Source: an uncultured cyanobacterium (GTDB lineage Bacteria > Cyanobacteriota > Cyanobacteriia > PCC-6307 > Cyanobiaceae). From it: a stretch of 50,379 bases of DNA. Each line of letters opens with the position of its first letter. Position 1 is the first letter of the stretch. Both the position numbers and the translations under genes were made by a program. The notes below the pieces were generated by a model. It made no database searches, had not been told where the DNA came from, and was given only the letters and a program-made list of their open reading frames with translations. This document shows, one piece after another, positions 15,295 through 31,988 of the stretch. The stretch is taken from assembly GCA_903934745.1 (NCBI GenBank), contig CAIZOZ010000408.1, forward strand, positions 1-50,379, in the 5' to 3' direction.

Positions 15295-16257
15295 TCATAC
15301 AAGGTCGTCCGGCAGGCGGAATAGCCTCTGGGCATTGGCGGTGCTGGTGCGGGCCACCTGCTCCAGGCTTTCGCCCCGCAGCGCCGCGACCCGCTCGGCC
15401 ACGCTGAGCACGTAGGCCGGCTCGTTGCGCTTGCCGCGGCGGGGCACCGGTGCCAGGAACGGGCAGTCGGTTTCCACCAGATAGCGATCCGCGGGCACCT
15501 GGCGAGCGCACTGATGGGTGGCCTCGGCCTTGGTGAAGGTGACGGTGCCACTGAAGCTGATGTACAGACCCAGCTCCAGGAAAGCCTCCATCTCCGCCGG
15601 AGTGCCGCCCCAGCAATGCATCACGCCTCCGGGACAGCGGCCGGTGGCAGCCCGGGCGCCCAGCTCCTCCAGCATCGGCTCGGCCGCATCGCGGCAGTGA
15701 ATGATCACCGGCAGATCCAGCTCGCAGGCCAGATCCAGCTGGGGCCGCAGCATCTGCAGCTGCTCCTCAAGATTGCTCTGGCGGAACAGATCCAGGCCCA
15801 GTTCACCGATGGCCACAACGCGCTGATCGGCCAGGGCGGCCTGGCGCAGCACCGCCGCGGTGTCGCTCTGCCAGTGCCCGCTGTCGAGCGGGTGGACACC
15901 AACGGCGTAGCGCAGTTCGGGGAAGCGATCGGCCAGAGCTCGGATCGCTGGGATTTCGGCTGGCTCGACACAGGCATGGACGAGGGCTGTGACCCCGGCC
16001 TCACGCCAGCGATCCCGGACCGCGTCCAGGTCCTCGTCGAAATTGCGGAAGACGATGTGGCAGTGGCTGTCCACCAAAGGAGGCAGCGGCCGCGGTCCGG
16101 CTACCGCGGCTGGCAAGGGATCGGGGGCTGTGGGTGAGGAGAGCCCCACCGTGCTGGCGTTGGCGACCAGGCTGGGCAGGGCGGTCCCGGCCGCCGGGGC
16201 GCGATCGTTTGGTGGCGAGAACGCCGGCTCAGGGGCCTTCGCGGTGGTGACGCTCAT
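15295..16257 (-). CDS. tatD: TatD family hydrolase
   Basis: DSHCHIVF, GELGLDLFRQ, IIHCRDA, ETDCPFLAPVPRRGKRNEP; start set at MSVTTAKAP. Confidence 0.92.
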   Translation of the reverse strand: MSVTTAKAPEPAFSPPNDRAPAAGTALPSLVANASTVGLSSPTAPDPLPAAVAGPRPLPPLVDSHCHIVFRNFDEDLDAVRDRWREAGVTALVHACVEPAEIPAIRALADRFPELRYAVGVHPLDSGHWQSDTAAVLRQAALADQRVVAIGELGLDLFRQSNLEEQLQMLRPQLDLACELDLPVIIHCRDAAEPMLEELGARAATGRCPGGVMHCWGGTPAEMEAFLELGLYISFSGTVTFTKAEATHQCARQVPADRYLVETDCPFLAPVPRRGKRNEPAYVLSVAERVAALRGESLEQVARTSTANAQRLFRLPDDLV

Positions 16258-16894
16258 CGAATCCGTCGCTGTGACTGGAAGGTCTGGCCATTGTGACGAC
16301 TCCGTCGGGTGACAGTCCCTCAGGGCAGTCCCCAGGGCGGCACAGCCAGGCGATGGCCTGGCCAGCTGGGTCCATGTCGTGGCTCGACAGGGATCCATAC
16401 CTCAGCCATGGCCCTGGAGCAGCTGAACCGATCAAGGCCCAACGCCAGGACAAGCCGCCCGGACGGAATTGCTCGAACTCTCGGCGCCTGAGCCGCGATC
16501 GCCGCCGCTGAGGAGGCGTCAATCGCCTCGAGTGCCCCCCGCGGCGCCGGATCTGGTGCTACCCATCCCAGCTCGCGATCGCCAGGTTTTGGGACCAGGC
16601 CAGCCAGGCCTGACCTGTGACCAGAGCCGGCCTCAGGCGCAGGTGTTCCCAGCGTCGCGCTCGGCCAGCGCCATCTCAGGCAGGAGCTGCCTGAACACCA
16701 CAAAGCCCCGATCAGCAGGCCATAGCCAACGGATCGGGGCAAGCGGCGGCGACCGGTCAGCCAGGAAACTGATCAGTCCACGATTCCTTCAGACGTCTTG
16801 GCTCTCATGCCTGGCTTGGGCCTACCAGTCAATCAAGCCTGGGAGCCGTGATCAGGCCTGAGCTGAAGAGGGGCGCGCCCGATGGGACTGAGCC

Positions 16895-18657
<1,763 letters not shown>

Positions 18658-19460
18658 ACTGGTGCGCCGGGAGAACGGTGCCAGAGGCTGCCCTGGTTCA
18701 GCAGCTGTGACCCCTGCAGCGTGGATGGCAGGGCCGGCTCAACCCCACTTCCGCCTGCGTTGTCAGGCTTGAGCGCCAGCCTGGTTCGGGGCGGGACCCA
18801 TTGAGCTCAGTCGATTGATCGCCAACCCAGATCACAGGGCCAGCACCTGGACAGCGTTGGACGCGACATCGTCATCGGTTTTTGCGGCAAGTGCAGGCCA
18901 CGGGATCCGTACGCGTTCTGTACACAAGGCTGCGATTTCTCTTCCCGAAATCAGTCTCCACAACGGCTCACCTATCCCGCGCTGGGTACGGCCCTCGGGA
19001 AGCGACTGCAGCAAAGCATGATCAGCAGAGCTGGAGAGCTGGAGAGAGCTCAGGTACGCCATGGGGCTAATCGCCCTGAAGACAAGGTCCTTGGCGGCCA
19101 CCACACTGAGTCTTGGCTCTCAGGTGCCGTCCAGGTGGAACGATCAGGACCCCTGCCCTGACTGTTTCAGTAAGATTTTATTGAATAGACAGTGGTCTTG
19201 TCGATGATGTAAATCTTATTCGTAGGCTAGGCGGGTGGGCCCTGGATTTGTGACCGGCTCAGATCAGTGGGAGTGGAGAGGAGTCGTGACTGTAAATCGC
19301 TTGGTTGTGGCCAAATCGCTTCGGGCCTATCCAGGTGATTCGCCCCTATGGTTGATTGCCTTGGCTTTGGCCTGATGTCAGTGCCATGGCTTTGCCAATT
19401 CCATCGTCGACGCACTGAGGGAAGGTGGTAGCCGTGCAATCGAGAGTTCTTCTTTGTTGC

Positions 19461-19958
19461 TCAGGAGATGGGGAAGAAATCAGCCGTTGGGGCTGCATTG
19501 ATCACCAGATCGCCGCTCAGGTGGGGCTCCACCCATTGCCACCAATCCTTGAAGTGGCTCGTCTGGAGGTGATTATTCAGGGCCAGCTCTGAGGGCCAGG
19601 TTTCTACAAAGACGTAGGTGCCTGGATGTTCGATATCTGCGTTGCAGGAATAGCTGGTGACGGGATCCTTAGTACGGGTGATGGCAGCGAGGGCCAGGGT
19701 TCGGCGTTCGAACTCTTGCTGTTCCGATGGATTGAGGTTCATCGGTAGTCGTCCCACCACCTGAATGGGCTCAGCTTTCTGATCCAGGCCCGGTGCCGCC
19801 AGGCTGGCCGTCGGATGGACCAGCAGCAGCAGAGCGGCCATCATCAGGCTGCACAGGAGCCAGCCCAGGGAAGCAGCGGCGCGGGACCCGCGTGAAGGGG
19901 AGGAAGAGCTAACCATAAGGTTCGTGTGGCGGCTGCGCTGATGACTATGACTGTTCAT
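19461..19958 (-). CDS. secreted ABM-domain (quinol monooxygenase-like) protein
   Basis: N-terminal signal/TM segment then LAAITRTKDPVTSYSCNADIEHPGTYVFVETWPSELALNNHLQTSHFKDW, typical of antibiotic biosynthesis monooxygenase-like domains. Confidence 0.7.
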   Translation of the reverse strand: MNSHSHQRSRHTNLMVSSSSPSRGSRAAASLGWLLCSLMMAALLLLVHPTASLAAPGLDQKAEPIQVVGRLPMNLNPSEQQEFERRTLALAAITRTKDPVTSYSCNADIEHPGTYVFVETWPSELALNNHLQTSHFKDWWQWVEPHLSGDLVINAAPTADFFPIS

Positions 19959-19994
19959 CCTATCGAGCTGAAGCCACCGCAGACCTCAAAGTGG

Positions 19995-20237
19995 TCAGGA
20001 GAATGTGTTCATGTCGCCCGGATCGATCGGCAAGGGGCGGATTGATCGACCGAGAACGTTCTCCAGTTTTGCCATCAGATTCCTGCATTTCGTTTGCAGG
20101 TGTGCGAGCAGGGACTGGGCCCTGAAGCTTTGGGGGGCTCCTGTTCTGTGCCGATTCAGGCCTGCTTCCAGACTTGCAACCTCGCCTCGCTGACACCGCT
20201 CGGCCATCTCCCGGCCCTGACCGATCAGCGATGCCAA
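19995..20237 (-). CDS. candidate small hydrophilic protein or decayed gene
   Basis: 80-aa ORF (TTG start); the same frame stays open about 23 codons further upstream to a TGA; no recognised family. Confidence 0.3.
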   Translation of the reverse strand: MASLIGQGREMAERCQRGEVASLEAGLNRHRTGAPQSFRAQSLLAHLQTKCRNLMAKLENVLGRSIRPLPIDPGDMNTFS

Positions 20238-20527
20238 CGTTCTGAACTCTGGGTCGGCTTGAGCCCCCTCTGGGGCCTGCGGTATGGCTTCAGCTTGAGG
20301 TCACGACTCCGCAGCTAGTAGCCGCAGGAGCAGTAACCGCGGGAGCCGAAGCCCGGTTGCTCCTCCCTCGGCCTCGTTGCAGGCTCGTACTCAGTCCTTG
20401 CTTTGGTGTGGCACCGTGCTCATGCCATGGCCTGCGTCAAGGGCTGAGAGATGGCAACGCACCCCAGCATGCAGCCCAACCAAAAGCAGCCCGCTTGGCC
20501 GCAATGGCCGTCGATCTTGGCAGCGCC

Positions 20528-21244
20528 TCAGCGCTTCTTCGCCAGATCCCGTACCCCTGGCACCCCGTCCACTATCTCGCCCACCAGAACCTGGTCGGTG
20601 AGGTTCACGAACAGGCCGTTTTCGAGCACGCCCGGCAGGTTGTTGATCTCCTGCTCCAAGGCCACCGGATCGCTGATGCCGCCGGCGAACTTCACATCCA
20701 GCACCAGGTTGCCCTGGTCCGTCACCACCGGCCCAGCCTTGCGGACGGCCATGCGCAGCTGAGCATCGCCGCCCAGCTCCATCAGCTCGGCCTGCACCTG
20801 GCGCCAGGCGCCGGGAAGCACCTCCACCGGCAGCAGGAAGCCCAGGTTCAGCGTTTCCACCAACTTGGTGCTGTCCACCACCACGACGAAGCGCTCGGCT
20901 CGGCGCGCCACCAGCTTTTCCTGCACGTGACAAGCGCCGCCCCCCTTGATCAGCTGGAAGCAGGGATCCACCTCATCGGCGCCGTCGATCGCCAGATCAA
21001 TGCGCTCAATCGCGTTGAGGCTCTTGAGCGGGATGCCGAGCTCGGCGGCCAGCACTTCGCCCTGGAACGAGGTGGTCACGCCGGTGATGTCCTGGAGCTC
21101 ACCGCGCTGCAGCTTGGCGCCAAGGCCCTGAATCATCAGGGCGGCGGTGGAACCGGAACCCAGTCCCACCACCATGCCGTCGCGGATCTGGTCCACGGCC
21201 GCCGCTGCCACGGCCTGCTTCATGCGGTCCTGCAGATCGGCCAT
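20528..21244 (-). CDS. rpiA: ribose-5-phosphate isomerase A
   Basis: [35 protein letters not shown]; start set at [10 protein letters not shown]. Confidence 0.96.
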   Translation of the reverse strand: MADLQDRMKQAVAAAAVDQIRDGMVVGLGSGSTAALMIQGLGAKLQRGELQDITGVTTSFQGEVLAAELGIPLKSLNAIERIDLAIDGADEVDPCFQLIKGGGACHVQEKLVARRAERFVVVVDSTKLVETLNLGFLLPVEVLPGAWRQVQAELMELGGDAQLRMAVRKAGPVVTDQGNLVLDVKFAGGISDPVALEQEINNLPGVLENGLFVNLTDQVLVGEIVDGVPGVRDLAKKR

Positions 21245-21292
21245 GACGTCCTCTTCAGAGGTGGCTGACGGTAGCAAGCGTGGCGCTCTGGC

Positions 21293-23439
<2,147 letters not shown>

Positions 23440-23519
23440 CCGGCTTTGCCGTCCTGCCGCCGTAGCGATTCTGAACTGGTCCGAGCGGCCTAAGTTGCCC
23501 GCAGTGATTGCTGCCGGCC

Positions 23520-23816
23520 ATGCCGTCCATCCCCCCAGGTGCGCGTCAGCGCTGCAAGCTTTGCCAGGTGGAAATCCAGGGGATGGTGGGAGGCAAGGAT
23601 CTGGTGCACTTCAGCCAGGGAGCGCCCGGCACCAGGGCCAAGCTCTGGGCCAGGGTCTGCCAGTACCTGCACACGCCGGAACAGTGCGGCCAGTGCCTCA
23701 ACCAGGATCCGACCCTGCGCGGTCCGGTGAGCAGCAACGACTACTACGCCGAAGCCCCTGTCCTCGATCTCGGCGCCGGCCTCGGCCTGCCGGCGGAGCC
23801 CGATCCCTTAGGGTGA
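23520..23816 (+). CDS. conserved small protein with CxxC pairs
   Basis: MPSIPPGARQRCKLCQVEIQGM...EQCGQCLNQDP; two CxxC pairs suggest a small Zn-binding protein. Confidence 0.6.
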   Translation: MPSIPPGARQRCKLCQVEIQGMVGGKDLVHFSQGAPGTRAKLWARVCQYLHTPEQCGQCLNQDPTLRGPVSSNDYYAEAPVLDLGAGLGLPAEPDPLG

Positions 23817-24024
23817 ATCCAGTGCCCCGCGGGCATCACCCTTTTCTGAACCAATCGCCCCGCTGGGGGCTGGTTGAGCCAGGCAGGGGCAGTTGCATGA
23901 CTGCAGATCCGGCGGGGTGAGCCCTTGCCGCCCCGATCCGCTGTTCGTTGTCTTGTCCCAGTCCTCTCCCAACAGCTGCTCCCAGGGCGGCGGTACCGAT
24001 CTGACTGGCTCTAGCCCCGCGCCC

Positions 24025-24519
24025 ATGGCCCCTGACGTCGCCACTTCGGCAGCGCCGGGACTGGACGCAGCCCTGGAGCGTCTGGCACGTGGCGTTGCCA
24101 TTGGCGCAGAGCTCACCGTGGTGGGCATCCGCTTGCTCAGTCATCGCATCCCGGTGACGATTCAGGTGCTGGTGCAACGGGCCGATGGTCTCGATGTGAG
24201 CCTGGATCAATGCGCCAGCATCAGTGCCCCGCTGGGCGAGGCCCTGGAAGCCTCGGGCCTGATCAGCTTCGCCTATGTGTTGGAGGTCAGCAGCCCCGGC
24301 ATCGGTGAAGACCTGGCATCCGATCGGGACTTCACCAGCTTCCGGGGCTTTCCCGTGGAAGTGCTGCGCCACAGCGAGGGCGCTGAACAAGTGCGTGAAG
24401 GCCTGCTGCTGGGGCGGGATGAGTCCATGCTGCTGCTCAACGTGCGTGGCCGAACCGTGCGCATTCCCCGCGATGAGGTGTTGCGCGTGCGCCTGATCTG
24501 CCCCACCGACGATTCCTGA
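24025..24519 (+). CDS. rimP: ribosome maturation factor RimP
   Basis: Directly upstream of nusA; YVLEVSSPGIGEDLASDRDFTSFRGFPVEV is the RimP signature; start approximate. Confidence 0.93.
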   Translation: MAPDVATSAAPGLDAALERLARGVAIGAELTVVGIRLLSHRIPVTIQVLVQRADGLDVSLDQCASISAPLGEALEASGLISFAYVLEVSSPGIGEDLASDRDFTSFRGFPVEVLRHSEGAEQVREGLLLGRDESMLLLNVRGRTVRIPRDEVLRVRLICPTDDS

Positions 24520-24579
24520 CCCAGCCGCGCGACGACGGCGATTCCCCTGCTCTCCCTCTCCCCTGCTCCCTGAGAATCC

Positions 24580-26091
24580 ATGGCTCTTGTTCTGCTCCCC
24601 GGTCTTAACAACCTGATCGAGGACATCAGCGACGAGAAGAAATTGCCGGCCCAGGTGGTGGAGGCGGCCCTGCGTGAAGCCCTGCTCAAGGGTTACGAGC
24701 GCTACCGCCGCACTCTCTACTTGGGGATCAGTGAAGATCCCTTTGAAGAGGATTACTTCAGCAACTTTGATGTAGCCCTTGATCTGGAAGAGGAAGGCTA
24801 CCGCGTACTGGCAAGTAAGATCATTGTTGAGGAAGTCGAAAGCGACGATCATCAGATTGCCATCGATGAGGTGCGTCAGGTGGCCGAAGACGCCCAGATC
24901 GGCGACACCGTGGTGCTGGATGTCACCCCTGAGAAAGATGATTTCGGCCGCATGGCCGCCTCCACCACCAAGCAGGTGCTGGCTCAGAAGTTGCGCGACC
25001 AGCAGCGCCGCATGATCCAGGAGGAGTTTGCTGACCTCGAAGACCCCGTGCTTACCGCGCGGGTCATCCGCTTTGAACGGCAGAGCGTGATCCTGGGCGT
25101 GAGCAGTGGCCTGGGCCGGCCTGAGGTGGAAGCAGAGCTGCCGCGACGCGACCAGTTGCCCAATGACAACTACCGGGCCAATGCCACCTTCAAGGTGTTC
25201 CTCAAGGAGGTGAGCGAGGTGGCCAGGCGCGGCCCCCAGCTGTTCGTTTCCCGCTCTAATGCTGGCCTGGTTGTCTATCTCTTTGAGAACGAAGTTCCGG
25301 AAATCCAGGAGGGCTCGGTGCGGATCGTGGCTGTGGCCCGGGAGGCCAACCCACCGTCACGGGCCGTCGGCCCGCGTACCAAGGTGGCCGTCGACAGCGT
25401 CGAGCGGGAAGTGGACCCCGTCGGGGCCTGCATCGGTGCCCGTGGCTCCCGCATCCAGCAGGTGGTGAACGAACTGCGGGGCGAAAAAATCGACGTGATT
25501 CGCTGGTCGCCGGATCCGGGCCAGTACATCGCCAACTCCCTCAGCCCCGCTCGGGTCGAGATGGTGCGGCTGGTGGATCCGGAAGGCCACCACGCCCATG
25601 TGCTGGTGCCACCGGATCAGCTGAGCCTGGCCATCGGCCGTGAAGGCCAGAACGTGCGTCTGGCTGCCCGCCTCACCGGCTGGAAGATCGACATCAAGAA
25701 CGCCCAGGAGTATGACCAGACCAGCGAAGACCACACGGTGTCCGGACTGATCGCCCAGCGCCAGGAGGAGGAAGCCCTGCAGGCCGAGGCGGAAGCTCGT
25801 CTCCAGATTGAGCAGGCCAACCGGGCTGAGGAAGATGCCCGCCTGCGCGAGCTCTACCCCCTCCCCGAGGATGACGAGAGCTACGCAGATCCCGGCGTCG
25901 AGGGCGCCGACGCAGCTGAGGCCATGGCCACGGAAGAAACCGTTGTTTCGGACGGCGACGCTGGGATCGAACCCGACGACGAAGCCGTTGAAGCCAGCGA
26001 GGTCGGGGCCCAGGGCGGCAGCGAGGACGACACCGAAGTCGAGGCCAGCCTCGACGCCGACACCGAGGCCAGCCTCGACACGGCCCGGTGA
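24580..26091 (+). CDS. nusA: transcription termination/antitermination protein NusA
   Basis: S1/KH domains, EVDPVGACIGARGSRIQQVVNELRGEKIDVIRWS, LAIGREGQNVRLAARLTGWKIDI; acidic C-terminal tail. Confidence 0.97.
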   Translation: MALVLLPGLNNLIEDISDEKKLPAQVVEAALREALLKGYERYRRTLYLGISEDPFEEDYFSNFDVALDLEEEGYRVLASKIIVEEVESDDHQIAIDEVRQVAEDAQIGDTVVLDVTPEKDDFGRMAASTTKQVLAQKLRDQQRRMIQEEFADLEDPVLTARVIRFERQSVILGVSSGLGRPEVEAELPRRDQLPNDNYRANATFKVFLKEVSEVARRGPQLFVSRSNAGLVVYLFENEVPEIQEGSVRIVAVAREANPPSRAVGPRTKVAVDSVEREVDPVGACIGARGSRIQQVVNELRGEKIDVIRWSPDPGQYIANSLSPARVEMVRLVDPEGHHAHVLVPPDQLSLAIGREGQNVRLAARLTGWKIDIKNAQEYDQTSEDHTVSGLIAQRQEEEALQAEAEARLQIEQANRAEEDARLRELYPLPEDDESYADPGVEGADAAEAMATEETVVSDGDAGIEPDDEAVEASEVGAQGGSEDDTEVEASLDADTEASLDTAR

Positions 26092-26375
26092 GCGCCAAGG
26101 TCCGGCGGCCGGTATTGCGCCGCTGTGTGGCCTGCCGCAGCCTGCAGGATCGTCAGCTGCTCTGGCGGTTGATCCGTCAGGCTGATGGCAGCATCGTGCT
26201 TGACCTGGGAATGGGCCGTTCGGCCTATTTGTGCCGGGATCGGGCCTGCCTCGAGGAGGCCAAACGACGCAAGCGACTGCAACGGTCGCTTCGCGCCCAG
26301 ATTGCGGATTCCATCATCGCGACCCTCGACGCACGACTTGAGGGGAGCGATGCCGCAACCGCTAAGGCAAGATGA
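26088..26375 (+). CDS. YlxR/DUF448 family protein
   Basis: LRRCVACRSLQDRQLLWRLIR...GRSAYLCRDRACLEEAKRRKRLQRSLR; GTGA overlap with the nusA stop. Confidence 0.88.
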   Translation: MSAKVRRPVLRRCVACRSLQDRQLLWRLIRQADGSIVLDLGMGRSAYLCRDRACLEEAKRRKRLQRSLRAQIADSIIATLDARLEGSDAATAKAR

Positions 26376-26484
26376 TCACTGGCCGCAGTGTGCGTGCGGC
26401 CCGGTGGCACACCCGTTACCCCGTTCGGCGCCCCTGTGGCCCAGATCGGAGTCCACCCGTGGCCCCGCCCCTTCGGAGACCTGA

Positions 26485-30006
<3,522 letters not shown>

Positions 30007-30029
30007 GTCCATCCCACCCAGCCAGCGCT

Positions 30030-31277
30030 ATGAATGCCCGCAGCGAGCCCCTGATCTGGCTTCAGCTGATCGCTGTGGGGGTCTTGCCGCTGGAGGCGTT
30101 GCTGCTGTTGCTGCTGCTGGCCGGCAGCGACCCTGGCCCGTTGCCAGCCCTGGAGCGCCTGCTCTGCTGGGGACTCGGCGGCCTGGTGCCGGCCTTGGTG
30201 CTCTGGCGTCGGCCGGCCGATGTCTGGTCCCTGCTGCTGCTGCAGGCCCCGCTGCGAGCGCGACGGCCGCTGCAGCAGCGACTCAGTGCTCTGCAGGAGG
30301 CTGCTGCGATCAGGGTGGGCCTGGTGGGCGGTTCAGGCCTGCTGCTGGGATTGCTTTGGTGGAGTGATGAGCATGCCGCGATGGCTGGCCAACTTTCGCC
30401 GCTGGCGGCGAGCCCCCGGTTGGTGGGTCTGCTGCTGGCGGCCCTGCTGCTGGCGCTGATGCTGTGGCAATGGCAGCAGCTGCTGCAGAGCCTGTGGCTG
30501 CTCAGTCGCAGTCCGGGAGCCCTCGAAGCGGTGAAGCCGATGAGCACCAAGGAGCTGGAGGCAGGGCGGCTCTGCCTGGGACTGCCCTTGCTGCTGCTTG
30601 ATCCCTTGCCGGCAAGGGTGGCCGGATCCCGCCCGCAACCAAGATCAGCCCAGCCGGCCAGAGCCGAAGCCGCGCTCAGCGTGTCTGCATCGACGAACAG
30701 CAAGGCCGAGACCGCTCAGACCCCTGAGCCTCGGCCTGCAGCCCAGGCCATCGCCAGCAGCGGTGAAGCTGCTTCCCTGGACTTAGCGAAGCTGGAGGCG
30801 AGCGAAATGGCAGCGATCGGCAGCGATCTCCTGAACACAGCAGCCCTCGGTACCTCAGCGACCGACCTGGAGCCGAGCAGTCAGGTTACGAACAGCCTGG
30901 AGACGGCCAGCACGGCCCCAAGTTCTGAAGTCCTGTCCAGTTTGGACGTCACCAGTTTGGAGCCACCCAGCCTGGGGGACCCCAGCCTGACGGCTCCCAG
31001 CAGCGAACCGATCCAGCCATCTCCGGCCGCCGTTGAAGTTCCCTCGGCCGCGGCCGAACCAGCGCCGGCCAGCAAGGGCGGACTCGCGGCTTTCCCTTCG
31101 GCCAGCAACGCTGAGCCGACCGGCGTTGTCCTGAGCAGCGAGGAGGCAGGCATGGTCGGGGCAAGCACGGAACGGCCAGCCACCAACGCACCCAGCAGCC
31201 AGGATTCAACGGCTGTCCCAACCACTGCCATCGCAGCTCCCCCAGACCCAGCCACCAGGGGCGATTCAAGCGACTGA
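30030..31277 (+). CDS. membrane protein with long low-complexity tail
   Basis: MNARSEPLIWLQLIAVGVLPLEALLLLLLLAGSDPGPLPALERLLCWG followed by a Ser/Ala/Pro/Glu-rich tail; directly downstream of infB. Confidence 0.75.
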   Translation: MNARSEPLIWLQLIAVGVLPLEALLLLLLLAGSDPGPLPALERLLCWGLGGLVPALVLWRRPADVWSLLLLQAPLRARRPLQQRLSALQEAAAIRVGLVGGSGLLLGLLWWSDEHAAMAGQLSPLAASPRLVGLLLAALLLALMLWQWQQLLQSLWLLSRSPGALEAVKPMSTKELEAGRLCLGLPLLLLDPLPARVAGSRPQPRSAQPARAEAALSVSASTNSKAETAQTPEPRPAAQAIASSGEAASLDLAKLEASEMAAIGSDLLNTAALGTSATDLEPSSQVTNSLETASTAPSSEVLSSLDVTSLEPPSLGDPSLTAPSSEPIQPSPAAVEVPSAAAEPAPASKGGLAAFPSASNAEPTGVVLSSEEAGMVGASTERPATNAPSSQDSTAVPTTAIAAPPDPATRGDSSD

Positions 31278-31304
31278 GCGCCGCGATTCAAGCGATTGAG
31301 CGCC
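31261..31304 (+). repeat. 22-bp tandem duplication spanning a stop codon
   Basis: GCGATTCAAGCGACTGAGCGCC / GCGATTCAAGCGATTGAGCGCC, one mismatch. Confidence 0.9.
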
Positions 31305-31425
31305 AAGCGACCGCCTACCAAGGCGCGACGCAGCAGGTAGCGCCCAACCCGCAGCCGTTGACTGACGGCTGCCTTTTTGAGGCGCCCGGCTCAACCCTGG
31401 TGCTGCGGAGACGAAGCAGGGCCAT

Positions 31426-31707
31426 TCAGCCGTCGTCCCGGTTGCGGTCGAACCAGAGCAGGCTGCCGAAGATGGCGAAGGCGGAAATCTGGATCAACAG
31501 ATCGTTGGCAGCCAGCTCGCCGCCGGCGGAGGCTCGCAAGGCCATGGTGGCAAGACCGACGCCAGCGGACGCCACCAGGGCAAACCAGAGGGCTCGGCGC
31601 AGGCTGCGCCAGGGGGTGCGGGCCTCCAGCAGCAGTCGGCGGCGGAGCTCGGGATCCAGGGGTTTGGACGCCCCGGGATCAGAGCCGGAACCGGGGCGTT
31701 TGGCCAT
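31426..31707 (-). CDS. DUF3493-like small membrane protein
   Basis: LDPELRRRLLLEARTPWRSLRRALWFALVASAGVGLATMALRASAG...SAFAIFGSLLWFDRNRD. Confidence 0.75.
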   Translation of the reverse strand: MAKRPGSGSDPGASKPLDPELRRRLLLEARTPWRSLRRALWFALVASAGVGLATMALRASAGGELAANDLLIQISAFAIFGSLLWFDRNRDDG

Positions 31708-31757
31708 CTGGATCGCCGGTTTGGTTCACTACGACCGGATGCTACTTTCAGAGCCAT

Positions 31758-31829
<72 letters not shown>

Positions 31830-31988
31830 TTCAATGTATCCTTGCAAGCGCTTAAAAGCCTGTAAAGGTAAAGGTTTTTGCGAACGGCCAGCGGGCTCTG
31901 CCTGTTTCAGGTTGAGTCAGCCAAGCCCATGATCTGGCGTCATGAGGCGCGTTGTTCCCAATCCATCAGTTGGCTGTTCTTGCCGCCC

